Of a stretch of DNA of 64,000 nucleotides, positions 12,348 to 23,183 are shown piece after piece. The notes beneath the pieces are model-generated. The model had not been told where the DNA came from. It did no database searches and saw nothing but the letters and a program-made list of their open reading frames with translations. The translations under genes and the position numbers were made by a program. The stretch spans positions 118,688,796 through 118,752,795 of the forward strand of contig OW240921.1 in NCBI GenBank assembly GCA_933207985.1, written 5' to 3'. Position 1 is the first letter of the stretch. Every line of letters begins with the position of its first letter. The DNA comes from Pelobates cultripes. Taxonomy: Eukaryota > Chordata > Amphibia > Anura > Pelobatidae.

Positions 12348-12838
12348 TTAAAGGACCACTCTAGGCACCCAGACCACTTCAGCTTAATGAAATCGTCTGG
12401 GTGCCAGGTCCCTCTAAGATTAACCCTTTTTTTTAATAAACATAGCAGTTTCAGAGAAACTGCTATGTTTATAAATGGGTTAATCCAGCCTCTAAAGCCT
12501 CTAGTGGCTGTCTCATTGACAGCCGCTAGAGGCGTTTGCGTGCTTCTCGCTTTGAAAATCACAGTGAGAAGACGCCAGCGTCCATAGGAAAGCATTATGA
12601 ATGCTTTCCTATGAGACTGGCTGAAAGCGCGCGCAGATCCTTCCGCGCATGCGCATTCAGCCGAAGAGGAGGATCGGAGGCGGAGAGCTCCCCGTCCGGT
12701 GCTGGAGAAAGGTAAGTTTAACCCCTTTCCTTGCCATCCAGCCCGGCGGGAGGGGGACCCTGAGGGTAGGGGCACCCTCAGGGCACTATAGTGCCAGGAA
12801 AACGAGTATGTTTTCCTGGCACTATAGTGGTCCTTTAA
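12348..12838 (+). mobile_element. Complete T2/Kolobok-like MITE made of serial hairpins
   Basis: It is bounded by TTAA on both sides (12348-12351 and 12835-12838), with terminal sequences TTAAAGGACCACT and, inverted, TTAAAGGACCACTATAG. Between the ends lie consecutive stem-loops at 12364-12405, 12438-12470, 12497-12533, 12543-12571, 12583-12613, 12758-12783 and 12783-12829. It has no transposase, so it is non-autonomous. A consensus-like 5' splice site, AAAGGTAAGTTT, lies near 12707-12718. The left TTAA begins four bases after the last satellite unit. TTAA duplication is also used by piggyBac. The TTAAAGG terminus favours T2/Kolobok. Confidence 0.8.
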
Positions 12839-13149
12839 TGTAAAAATAAATTTAATTGCAATTCAAGGTTTTTTTGCAGGTAAATTAATCAATTTATCAG
12901 AGTTTGTTTTAATAACTTTTTAAATTTTGTAAATTTTGCCAAATTACTGGCTGAGGTGCATTGAGCAAATACCTGAAATTGGTTATTTTCTTGAAATGAG
13001 CTGATTTTAGAGCGATTGTGCTACCTTTTATGTGTCTCACTGTGCGTAAATCACATTCCGGATTGAAACTCATTTCAACTATTTAATCAAGAGGCCAAGA
13101 TCTCGAGCTCACTACTCTCAAAGTACATCCCTGTGGTTTATAGGTTATA
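12839..13149. other. AT-rich sequence, nothing recognised
   Basis: No open frame, tandem repeat or transposon end is supported in this stretch. Confidence 0.4.
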
Positions 13150-13216
13150 ATTGTTCAAAGACCCACCACTCCTGCCATCCTGCAGTAAGAGCAATAACTG
13201 CTGAGCTATCCCACCA
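13150..13216 (-). mobile_element. tRNA-derived SINE head (probable)
   Basis: On the minus strand, 'GGGATAGCTCAGCAGTTATT' matches the tRNA D-arm/A-box pattern (TAGCTCAGNNGTTA). About 45 bases on, 'GGTCTTTGAAC' sits where a B-box (GGTTCAAATCC-like) belongs, although it is diverged. The spacing fits a tRNA. The acceptor and anticodon arms do not pair well, so a functional tRNA gene is unlikely and a SINE 5' region is preferred. The body of the SINE would run toward about 13080. Confidence 0.45.
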
Positions 13217-14035
13217 GCTCAGACATTTCTTTTTGAATGAACAATATCCTACTTTATTGATAACATCACCATGTTGTTATTCAGCCATATTAAAGAAATG
13301 CTGAAAATTAACATTATCTCAGTTTAAGGAGAACGTATTAGATCGATACCAATTATGAGCCTAGGTGAGCGTCAACGTGAAAAAAGCAGACACTCACAAA
13401 GGTTAATAAAAAAAAATAATACGTATAAAAAAAAAAAATTGATAAAGTGTTGAGAATGAAGGTCTCTACACAGGGTTCCTTTACATAACTCTGTGCCTAA
13501 TTTAAAAGGCTGAAGGAGAGAGAAATATCACGAGCCACGCGCAGGTCCTGGTTTATAATTAAGAGAGTTCATTTGTGCTTTGGCTGTGGTGCTCATTGGG
13601 GGGGAGGGGGTAGCGTTTCGTTGAGAAACAAGAGTGCAAGGTATAATTAAAGCCGAATATGAGATGGAACAGATTTTTCCATCAGTAAAAGTGGGAGCAG
13701 CGGGATGTTAGAAAGGGAAACGCGACGCGGTCGGTACTCTGTGAGCTCCTGGTATTAAGTCTCTGAATATCACGCTTTGTAATCAGACTTGTCTTTGTTA
13801 ACTTGCACCTGAAGTTTCTTCATTAAATGTCCAGGTTTGGCACCGTGCTATTAGTCACAGAGCCCAGCGTGACAGATTTAGCTTTTTTTGACATAGCAAA
13901 AACTGAGGGTCACAGACAATGAGATGGAAGGACCAAATTAAAATAGTCTGAGGTTTTACGTCTTTCGTTAATAGTGATGGAAATAAGGACAAGCTTGGTA
14001 TTTCTTAAAGATGAACTTTAAGCAACAAATCAGCT
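13217..14035. other. No gene recognised
   Basis: Mixed unique sequence with A-rich runs at 13405-13440. No domain, RNA or repeat boundary is identified. Confidence 0.35.
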
Positions 14036-14349
14036 ACAGCTCATTGTACAGCTCTGTGTCATTATTACAATGACCTGTAAAGAAACAATAAGCTGTAATA
14101 ATACAAAAAGCAGTAATGATGCAATGAGTTATAATAATATAATTAGCTGTGATAATACACAGAAATGTAATAATACAATGAGCTGTGATAATACACGGAG
14201 CTGTAATAATACGATAATCTCGAATGATATGATAAACTGTAATTATACAATAAGCTGTAATATTACTCTGAGCTATAATAATACGATACACTATAACACA
14301 CTTTGTTGTAATAATACAGTGATCTGTAATAATACACATATTTGTTATA
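14036..14349. repeat. 18-20 bp minisatellite, first block
   Basis: Copies of a unit like 'CTGTAATAATACAATGAG' with variable insertions. Frames on both strands stay open for about 100 codons and encode only a short repeat (NNTMSCNNT and the reverse), which is not a gene. The same unit resumes at 15271. Confidence 0.9.
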
Positions 14350-15268
14350 AGCTTGTAACGGATCCCCTATACTCGACTGAAAAATCTCCCGATATCCAAG
14401 CATAGCAGAGGTTGTAGTGATTATAGCTCCCAATTCCCCAAACTGGCCTTTCATGCAAGTCCTCATGCAAGGGGCACTCCCCCTGGACCTGAGAGTATTT
14501 GGCATTGGCTCCCACATAAAATAGGATAATTCCTCATCTGTACCTGGGAGATAATTGGGTTAAGTACTGTATTAAACTAAATTATCTCCAGGTACAGAAA
14601 ACATTTACTTTTTCGCCAAACTCCCAAAATACTTTAAAATACATAAAATCATATTTCGCATAAACGAAGCCCCATAGTCCATACATCCCCAGAAAGCTTG
14701 GATCTGAGCGCCCAACATATCCGAAAAGTGCTCAGATCCCACGAACATAGTCGAATTGGCACTGGGGGGAAGATTTGACCGACTGCTCTTGAGACGCTTG
14801 ACAAAATAGTTCCATAGATGCAGAGGTAGCGGTCAGTCTAGTTCGAAGGTTATTAACTGAATAAAAAGGTGAACGGGTCCCCTGGCTCATGGGCAGTGTT
14901 TGTTCTGGAGATCCAGTCGAACAAACCTGCCGAACATTGCTCTCCTGGCTTGCCGAGAACAGAAGCAAGCGTTTGTATGGTTTCACCAGTGATCGGGTCA
15001 TCGAGTGGCCGCCTCATAGTTCCAGGCACTCGATGACTAAGTCCCGCTGCCTGCTTTTGTGTGACAATATGGCCACCAGTTTTTCTCCACCACGTGGCTT
15101 TCGGTTATACGAACGGCGGCCACACAAAGGGAGCACTTAATTCTTTAGGTTTTCTTTGAACTTAATGAGCCAGGCGGGTGGTAGGGGCTCTGTACTTAGT
15201 ATTCTCGAATGGTAGCAGAATAGGGGAATAAAATATTAAGAAGATGTCCGAACTGAGTAGGAGAATTA
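14350..15268. mobile_element. 0.9 kb insertion-like block splitting the minisatellite (LTR-like, unclassified)
   Basis: This non-repetitive block separates two stretches of one minisatellite, so it is probably an insertion. It begins near 'TGTAACGGATCCCCTAT' (14354), a TG start as in LTRs, but I cannot find a matching CA end or a target duplication. It contains an inverted pair, GTACCTGGGAGATAATT (about 14541-14557) and ATTATCTCCAGGTAC (about 14581-14595). Its frames of 83-89 codons show no recognised domain. The higher GC content, with several CpGs, differs from its surroundings. Confidence 0.4.
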
Positions 15269-15270
15269 CT

Positions 15271-15540
15271 GATAATACAATAAGCTGCAAAAATGCAATA
15301 AGCTGTAATAATAACATGAGCTATAATAATACAAAACGATACAATAATGCACTGAGCTGTAATAATGCACATAATTGTTATAAGCTGTAATAATAAAATG
15401 AGCTGAAGCTATACAATGAGCTGTAATTATACAATGAGCTGTAATAATAGAATAAATTACAATAATGCACTGAGCTGTTATAATAGAATGAGCTGTAATA
15501 ATACAACATGCTGTAATCATTCTTTGAGCTGTAGTTGTTA
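15271..15540. repeat. 18-20 bp minisatellite, second block
   Basis: The unit 'AGCTGTAATAATACAATG' continues the block at 14036-14349. The phase and variants fit one array interrupted by the 0.9 kb block. Confidence 0.88.
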
Positions 15541-15640
15541 TGGTGTTTAGGTGCTATGTTAAAGTTGTCGTTTTTGAACCAAATCAATATTACAACCTGT
15601 TGATAAGCAGACTGCTGGAAAGTGTGCCAGTTTGTGTAAA

Positions 15641-17951
15641 TTTGGGATTCCTATTGACATTACCCAATGTAGAGCACACACTGTATTTTGGGATTCCTAT
15701 TGACATTACCCAATGTAGAGCACACACTGTATTTTGGGATTCCTACTGACATTACCCAATGTAGAGCACACACTGTATTTTGGGATTCCTATTGACATTA
15801 CCCAATGTAGAGCACACACTGTATTTTGGGATTCCTATTGACATTACCCAATGCAGAGCACACACTGTATTTTGGGATTCCTATTGACATTACCCAATGT
15901 AGAGCACACACTGTATTTCGGGATTCCTATTGACATTACCCAATGTAGAGCACACACTGTATTTCGGGATTCCTATTGACATTACCCAATGTAGAGCACA
16001 CACTGTATTTCAGGATTCCTACTGACATTACCCAATGAAGAGCACACACTGTATTTGGGGATTGCTACTGACATTACCCAATGTAGAGCACACACTGTAT
16101 TTCGGGATTCCTACTGACATTACCCAATGAAGAGCACACACTGTATTTTGGGATTCCTATTGACATTACCCAATGTAGAGCACACACTGTATTTTGGGAT
16201 TCCTATTGACATTACCCAATGCAGAGCACACACTGTATTTTGGGATTCCTATTGACATTACCCAATGTAGAGCACACACTGTATTTCGGGATTCCTATTG
16301 ACATTACCCAATGTAGAGCACACACTGTATTTCGGGATTCCTATTGACATTACCCAATGTAGAGCACACACTGTATTTTGGGATTCCTATTGACATTACC
16401 CAATGTAGAGCACACACTGTATTTTGGGATTCCTATTGACATTACCCAATGTAGAGCACACACTGTATTTCGGGATTCCTACTGACATTACCCAATGTAG
16501 AGCACACACTGTATTTCGGGATTCCTACTGACATTACCCAATGAAGAGCACACACTGTATTTGGGGATTGCTACTGACATTACCCAATGTAGAGCACACA
16601 CTGTATTTCGGGATTCCTACTGACATTACCCAATGTAGAGCACACACTGTATTTTGGGATTCCTATTGACATTACCCAATGTAGAGCACACACTGTATTT
16701 CGGAATTCCTATTCACATTACCCAATGTAGAGCACACACTGTATTTCGGGATTCCTATTCACATTACCCAATGTAGAGCACACACTGTATTTTGGGATTC
16801 CAATTGCCATTACCCAATGAAGAGCACACACTGTATTTCGGGATTCCTACTGACATTACCCAATGTAGAGCACACACTGTATTTTGGGATTCCTATTGAC
16901 ATTACCCAATGTAGAGCACACACTGTATTTTGGGATTCCTATTGACATTACCCAATGTAGAGCACACACTGTATTTTGGGATTCCTATTGACATTACCCA
17001 ATGTAGAGCACACACTGTATTTTGGGATTCCTATTGACATTACCCAATGCAGAGCACACACTGTATTTCGGGATTCCTATTGACATTACCCAATGTAGAG
17101 CACACACTGTATTTCGGGATTCCTATTGACATTACCCAATGTAGAGCACACACTGTATTTTGGGATTCCTATTGACATTACCTAAATGTAGAGCACACTG
17201 TATTTCGATTCCTATGACATTACCCAATGTAGAGCACACACTGTATTTCGGGATTCCTATTGACATTACCCTATTGACATTACCCAATGTAGAGCACACA
17301 CTGTATTTCGGGATTCCTATTCACATTACCCAATGTAGAGCACACACTGTATTTCGGGATTCCTATTCACATTACCCAATGTAGAGCACACACTGTATTT
17401 CGGGATTCCTATTCACATTACCCAGTGCAGAGCACACACTGTATTTCGGGATTCCTATTCACATTACCCAATGTAGAGCACACACTGTATTTTGGGATTC
17501 CTATTGACATTAATCAATGTAGAGCACACACTGTATTTCGGGATTCCTATTGACATTACCCAATGTAGAGCACACACTGTATTTTGGGATTCCTATTGAC
17601 ATTACCCAATGTAGAGCACACACTGTATTTCAGGATTCCTATTGACATTACCCAATGTAGAGCACACACTGTATTTCGGGATTCCTATTGACATTACCCA
17701 ATGTAGAGCACACACTGTATTTCGGGATTTCTATTCACATTACCCAATGTAGAGCACACACTGTATTTCGGGATTCCTATTGACATTACCCAATGTAGAG
17801 TACACACTGTATTTCGGGATTCCTATTCACATTACCCAATGTAGAGCACACACTGTATTTTGGGATTCCTATTGCCATTACCCAATGAAGAGCACACACT
17901 GTATTTCGGGATTCCTACTGACATTACCCAATGTAGAGCACACACTGTATT
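15641..17951. repeat. 46 bp minisatellite, about 50 units, with higher-order structure
   Basis: The unit, in parts, is GGGATTCCTATTGACATTAC, CCAATGTAGAGCACACACTG, TATTTY. Successive GGGATTCC starts at 15644 and 15690 give 46 bp. Variants such as TTGGGGATTGCTACTG recur exactly 506 bp apart (gggg at 16057 and 16563, 11 units). The CCATTACCCAATGAAGAG variant near 16806 recurs near 17874 at the array end. Indels at 17180-17280 disturb the phase. Short open frames within it are not genes. Confidence 0.95.
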
Positions 17952-18767
17952 TTCTTCAGTCTCAGCTATCAGAATTTCCTTCTTAATAAAGCCCATTAAA
18001 TATCTTGCGTTAAATTGTTCTGCACTATTTTTGCTAACCATACCAGTGATTTCCATTTAACCTGGACTTCCTCTGAGCACCAGGAGTATTCATCCTCGTC
18101 AGACAGTCGTATAAACATTCCTTTTCTAAGCCCGGCGCAATGCTGAGAGCGAATCAGCTAAACTATGGAAATCCTGTTTCTTATTGGTTCCTGGCATCCC
18201 TTGGGATGACTTAGAACCGTTTTTTCGCTAGATGTCTACTCGGGTTTCATAACGGTGATGCAATTCATTCTGGCTGTGTCTGCTCCAAACAATATGAGAT
18301 ATTAAACTGTAATGACAGCTGCGTTTACTGTAACTCACATGAATTGTACTGTTTTAACTTGATTTCTGTAAAGAAAAGATCAGGTGGCGGAGCTATTGTA
18401 AAGTAAACACGTCTATTAAATGATCCGGGAGAAGGATTTTTTTCGTTTGGATTAGCTACAAAACCGCCTACAAAAGTATGAACTCAAAAATTGTGTTTAC
18501 ATTCTTCCGAGGAAGTAAAATGTGTCCCGTGAGATTTCGTTCTATTTTTTTATGTGACATCTTAAGCTGTGGAGAGGATCATCATCCACTAACGAGCATC
18601 TATTTATTTATTTTACATTCCTTATTCTGAACTGTAAACCATGAATTCCTAGTAATTAAACAGAAGAACACACGAGACAACAGAACGCTGTATATAATAC
18701 TACCGAGGGAGGACAGGAAGACATGGAACATGACATCAGATAGAAATCAGAGTTTGCGGGAATCTAT
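17952..18767. other. No gene recognised
   Basis: AT-rich unique sequence between the 46 bp array and the DIRS-like element. Nothing is supportable. Confidence 0.4.
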
Positions 18768-19639
18768 GATCTGCAAACTTTCTTTGTCTTAGGGATGACC
18801 ATAACCACCTACCAAAGCTAGTGGGTCCACCTATCAAAGCTAGTGGGTATGCAACAGCCTCCCGGAGTCAAATGCCAGAGCTGAAAAAACGCTTGCGCTG
18901 TGCTCCTGCACAGCAACAACGTTTCAGCCAATCAGGTTGTCAGGAGAGCTGTGCTGAGTGCGGAACCCTGATTACCTCAGATTTTTTAAATTGGGAAACT
19001 GTGGATGGTTAGCTCATCCCACAAAGCACTGAGAATATATTAACCAAAGTTTAGAGAAACATAATTAAACATCTAAACAAAAAAAGAATTCAAGGACCCA
19101 AAAGTAAAGGGGAACAAGAAAATATTTAGTAAGTCGCAAAGACATATGAGATGGACTTGGAAACTTTTGTATAATGCATACAGCTAAACAGATAACAAGG
19201 CAATTTATGAGCTTAACAAAGTATCAAATAGACACTGAAACATCGTAAGTTGCAACAAAATAAAGTCTGTAAAGAAAAATTTTAACAAGTGTTTGAAAGC
19301 AGATTCTTTATGCAGGGAGCCCATGAGAATTTCCTATTGCCGATATTACTAGCAACCAATCTTCCTCCTTAGGTGGATCCTTGGTTTGTTGGTTTTGTCT
19401 TGGAGTACGGTTATAGTCTAAAAACCAGAAAGCAGTTAGAAATAGACTGAATAAAGCACAAGATAACCTTATGTAATGAAAAACACCAGCAGGCCAAACC
19501 CTTACCCTAGGGGAGGGTGAGGCGGGCGCTATTGCTAGGTGGTTATGCTCATCCCTAAGACAAATAAAGTTTGCAGATCCTTCCAGGAGGCATAACCACC
19601 TAGCAAAGCTAGTTAGTAGAATAGCACACACGTGGTGTT

Positions 19640-19960
19640 GGTCCTAAGAAACTGAAGGCGTTCAACTTCTGATGGCCTCCAGTAAAATCTAACAAAGGTT
19701 TTACTGGACAACCACCTTGCAGCTTTCATGATAATAGGGAGGGGAAGGCCCTTTGCTGCTGCTTTAGTAGCCTTCAAACACAGAAACATCAATACCAGCC
19801 AAAGACATGTCGGAAAATATCCAACCTCTAATTGTATTAACCTTGGCTGTATGAAAGGGATTCCTTGATGTAATAAATAATTGACTGATATCACTTCTAA
19901 ACACAGCAGAAAGGTCAAGGCACGATTGTAACAAACTGACTAAACATAAGCCTGGTTCAG
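19640..19960 (-). pseudogene. DIRS tyrosine recombinase, C-terminal remnant
   Basis: Two frames together carry the end of the recombinase: 'LFITSRNPFHTAKVNTI' and 'LAGIDVSVFEGY' in one frame, then, after a frameshift, 'KAAAKGLPLPIIMKAARW' and 'SSKTFVRFYWRP' in the next. In DIRS recombinases this region has the form HS-RxAAxSKAxxxGxPxxxIxxAxxWSSxxTFxxFYxRP, where the tyrosine of FY is the nucleophile. That tyrosine is present. The H-S-R box is damaged by the frameshift, and the upstream arginine and lysine region is deleted. It is non-functional. Confidence 0.68.
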
Positions 19961-20289
19961 AAGGATCTTGAACTAATTCCACCGGACCGGGGGAAATATG
20001 GGAAGTTTTTTGTCTCCCTTTTAGTATTATATGGAACCCTTCTAACTTTATGCAGAAAAATGTTTTCTGTACAAAGCCTGGAAGATGTGATAAACCCTCC
20101 ATCCGGAACCTTTTTTTTTATTTTTATGAAAGCGTTCAGAGACCTCACATTTAGAACCGGTCTCCAGGAACCATTTGATTTTGGGATTGGGAGCAGCGGA
20201 CTGAACCATCCTGTAATAGACATGTCTGCCAACTCTATCTTCCCTTCATTTAAAGCTAGGGAAAAGGAGGCATGTAGCACTGGGTTCAC
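19957..20289 (-). pseudogene. DIRS reverse transcriptase, N-terminal remnant
   Basis: A 110-residue frame. Residues around 28-55 read 'GWFSPLLPIPKSNGSWRPVL' followed by N-RSLNAFIK, the fingers/motif-1 region typical of DIRS and Ngaro reverse transcriptases (xxSPLFxVPKKDGxWRPVLDLRxLN). After this the frame shifts, and the next motif with the catalytic aspartate (DLKDAY in the family) is absent: the other frame goes from 'FFCIKLEGFHI' straight into unrelated sequence and then the recombinase end. No start codon is certain, because the upstream frame is broken. It cannot make an active enzyme. Confidence 0.7.
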
Positions 20290-20489
20290 CTATCTGCCGG
20301 GTGCAAACCTCTGAACTAGGAACCTTAAAAGGGGGAGTTATAAACCCCTTTGAAGAATCTTTACAACCCATTTGTCTGAAGAAATATCCTTCCAATTTAG
20401 TGGCGTGTGAGGAGGCACACTTACTTGAATGCTTGGGTTTTCTCTTGGAAGCTGGACCACCTCTGGAATGAGCTCCTCTGCCACCGCCT

Positions 20490-21290
20490 AGGAGCTTGTG
20501 TTTTCCACTGTTGTGGCGGTACTGGGCCTGGTGAGATGCTCCTCGGGACGCTCCTGCAACCCAATAGGGGCGACCCTCTGTCCAAAAGGGCTTCTTGTAG
20601 CCAGGAAAGGACTTTTTGAGCTCTGAAAAGGATCTCCTTGTCTTATAACGGCCTTTAACCTCCTGAATGGATGAAAAGGTAAGAATCCTCCAAATGTGGG
20701 AACTCGTGATTTAGGGGCCAGGACAGACATTGCTGCTGCGTGGAGCCAGCGTGTTCTGCGAATGTTTGAGATGTATATAAAGGATTGGCCAATGATTAGC
20801 CCTGCCCTGCCAGACGCTTTCAATAAATTAGATGCCTGCAGATATGAAGCAGAAGGTTTATGAGAATTGCCTTCTTTTTTCTGCTTTATCCAGCATCATT
20901 AATAGTAGGCCCACAGCATCAATTTTAAACTGTATATTACGAAAAGTCTGGTCTGTGGGATCTGTATATACACTGCTCCATGTGATAGATAACAGAGCAG
21001 GATCTACCTCAGGAGCCATTAAAGCCTGCATGACCAGGATACCAATGTGGTTCCTGAGGAGAAGGTCATCCTCCTTAACCAAGGGGGATATAAAGGCCAG
21101 TTTGGCAAAATCTCTAACCTCAGAATCGTGAAGGATGGAGCAGGACTGGTGGCGAGATGGTTGGCTGAGGTCAATATCGGATTGAACTATCCAAGAAAGG
21201 CATCATTGAATGAATGGGCTTTGACCAGCTTGCGCAAGATTGTGATGGACGTAGTGGAATATTTGTGATGTGGGATCTAGTAGTGGGAAA
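20490..21290 (-). pseudogene. DIRS gag-like region, broken
   Basis: Minus-strand frames at 21082-20858 ('LLRNHIGILVMQALMAPEVD...') and 20823-20488 (rich in R, S and P, with 'PFLATRSPFGQR') lie directly upstream of the RT remnant, where DIRS gag is expected. The first resembles the helical middle of DIRS ORF1 and the second its basic tail. Stops and a frameshift separate them. Assignment rests mainly on position. Confidence 0.5.
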
Positions 21291-21351
21291 AGAAGAGAAA
21301 GAAGGAGTGAGAATAAGGAGAGCAACAAGTGATAAGTGAGGATAAATAGGG

Positions 21352-22135
21352 GGTTGTTTTTTGCTGAAAGTAATGGCTTTCTTCTGGCCACTCTGCCATA
21401 AAGCCCAACTCTATGGAGCGTACGGCTTATTGTCGTCCTATGTATAGATACTCCAGTCTCTGCTGTGGAACTCTGCAGGGTTACCTTAGGTCTCTCACTG
21501 TGCTGCCTCTCTGATTAATGCCCTCCTTGCCCGGTCCGTGTGTTTTGGTGGACGGCCGTCTCTTGGCAGGTTGCTGTTGTGCCATGTTCTTTCCATTTGG
21601 TTATGATAGATTTGATGGTGGTCCTGGGGATCATCAAAGATTTGGATATTTTTTTTTATAACCTAACCCTGACTTGTACTTCTCAACAACATTGTCCCTT
21701 ACTTGTTTGGAGAGTTCCTTGGTCTTCATGGCAGTGTTTGGTTAGTGGTGCCTCTTGCTTAGGTGTTGCAGCCTCTGGGGCCTTTCAAAAAAGGTGTGTA
21801 TATGTAATGACAGATCATGTGACACTTAGATTGCACACAGGTGGACATCATTTCACTAATTATGTGACTTCTGAAGGTAATTGGTTGCACCAGAGCTTTT
21901 TATGGGCTTCATAACAAAGGAGGTGAATACAAACGCACATGCCAATTTTCTGTTTTCTAGTTCTAAAAAAATAGTTTTATGTATATATTTTTCTCAGTTC
22001 ACTTCACCAATTTAGACTATTGTGTTCTGATCCATCACATAAAATTCAGATTAAAAAAACGCTGAATTTAAGGCAGTAATATAACAAAATAGGTAAAAAG
22101 TCAAAGGGGGGGGAATACTTTTCCAAGGCACTGTA
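21352..22135 (-). mobile_element. Tc1/mariner element, 3'-truncated
   Basis: The right edge, read on the minus strand, starts TACAGTGCCTTGGAAAAGTA, the terminal repeat of a widespread vertebrate Tc1 family, with TA as the target site (22134-22135). The transposase begins at 21729 on the minus strand with MKTKELSKQVRD, the helix-turn-helix DNA-binding region, interrupted by stops and frameshifts, and can be followed to 'MARRKPLLSAKNNP' (about 21391-21352). The catalytic DDE domain and the other terminal repeat are absent. The element stops abruptly against the DIRS-like gag region. Confidence 0.8.
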
Positions 22136-23183
22136 CATGTGTGACTTCTGCAACCTCAAAATACATTTCACTTATTTTATTCTCTGATAAAGCTGAGTAT
22201 TGTTCATCATTATTCATTTAGCATGGGAAGGCTTTCTGTGTGCGGACGTGGTGCTTGTGGGGGTTTAAATGCCTCTTATATTTACATGTAATACACAGCA
22301 GAGGTTTATTCCTGAAATATCTTGTAATATGTTACACTCCAACGTTGTGTCTTTTTTTTACATTTTTTCCCAACAACCACCCTTCCCTGAGTGTGTCTTC
22401 CCTGGGACATGCCTTCCTGAGAAGAGCTGGACGGATACAATAAGGGATTATGGCTGGAGGCTTTCAGCGCGGCCCCAAACTGCGCCATTCCCAGTTTTTG
22501 CAGCGCGCAGCTGGAAGTGAAATATGATTTGCATGAGGCTAATGTATTGAGTAAATTGAAAGCAACGAGAACAGCTGCTGTTTTTTCATTAGACTCATGC
22601 TAGCATTTGAAGGGAGGGGATGTGTGAGACCAAGAGTAGATGGGATGGTGCTGGGCAACGTAGAGAAGGGACATTAATAGCAGTGAATGCAGGGCACACA
22701 GCTGGGTCCTTGTTCATTGCTGGCATCACATAACCTTCTACTGAAAATATTTGGACTGAGCGGCGCATTCACACTGACTAGCTAAAGGTCTCATTTTACT
22801 TAGATTAATGCTCCGAGTGCTGGGTGGCTGCTCGCTGACAGTCTATCGCAGGGTTTTATCACCTGCTACACCTGAGTGGGCAAATTCTGCAAGGTGAGCG
22901 AGATATGTATATTGAGAAAGCAGCTTCCCTCTGGGGTCGGTAAATGTATCAAAGTGCCATCAAAGGAAAGCACATATCGTGCATTTATGAATTTAAATTG
23001 TTTATTGTAGAAAAGCAGAGGTTCTCAAGAAATAAAAGACAAGAAAGGTCTTATTATAAATTACAGTATTTCAATCACAATCAGCAGCCATATACAGCAT
23101 AATTTTAAAGAACTTTCTTAGTTTTCGAAGGATAATCGTAAAAGATAAAGGTTTAAAGACACTATATTTCACCAGCCTTAGAG
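22136..23183. other. Unique sequence; possible conserved non-coding DNA
   Basis: No gene is seen. About 22500-22640 contains an octamer-like ATTTGCAT ('GATTTGCATGAGGCTAATG') and several ATTA cores without repeat signatures. This is only a candidate regulatory stretch. Confidence 0.25.

Larger units (their letters stand above)
18768..21350 (-). mobile_element. DIRS-like tyrosine-recombinase retrotransposon, internally deleted
   Basis: DIRS elements copy by reverse transcription but integrate with a tyrosine recombinase instead of a DDE integrase. On the minus strand the order is gag-like frames (about 21290-20490), the start of a reverse transcriptase (20289-20030), then the C-terminus of the recombinase (about 19900-19660). 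Most of RT, RNase H and the recombinase core are missing. At the 3' side, 18768-18798 ('GATCTGCAAACTTTCTTTGT') is an inverted copy of 19549-19579, and CATAACCACCTA-CAAAGCTAG occurs directly at 18799 and 19591. This fits the inverted terminal repeat and internal complementary region of DIRS elements. The 5' end is lost at the junction with a Tc1 fragment. Confidence 0.72.

Noticed and set aside
13150..13216. Functional tRNA gene
   Set aside because: The A-box is good but the B-box is diverged, and the acceptor and anticodon stems do not pair.
15641..17951. CRISPR-like regular repeats
   Set aside because: Units follow each other without unique spacers, and the organism is a vertebrate. It is a minisatellite.
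18768..22135. One single transposon with both recombinase and transposase
   Set aside because: The transposase part is a Tc1 N-terminus with its own TIR. The rest is DIRS. They are two elements side by side.
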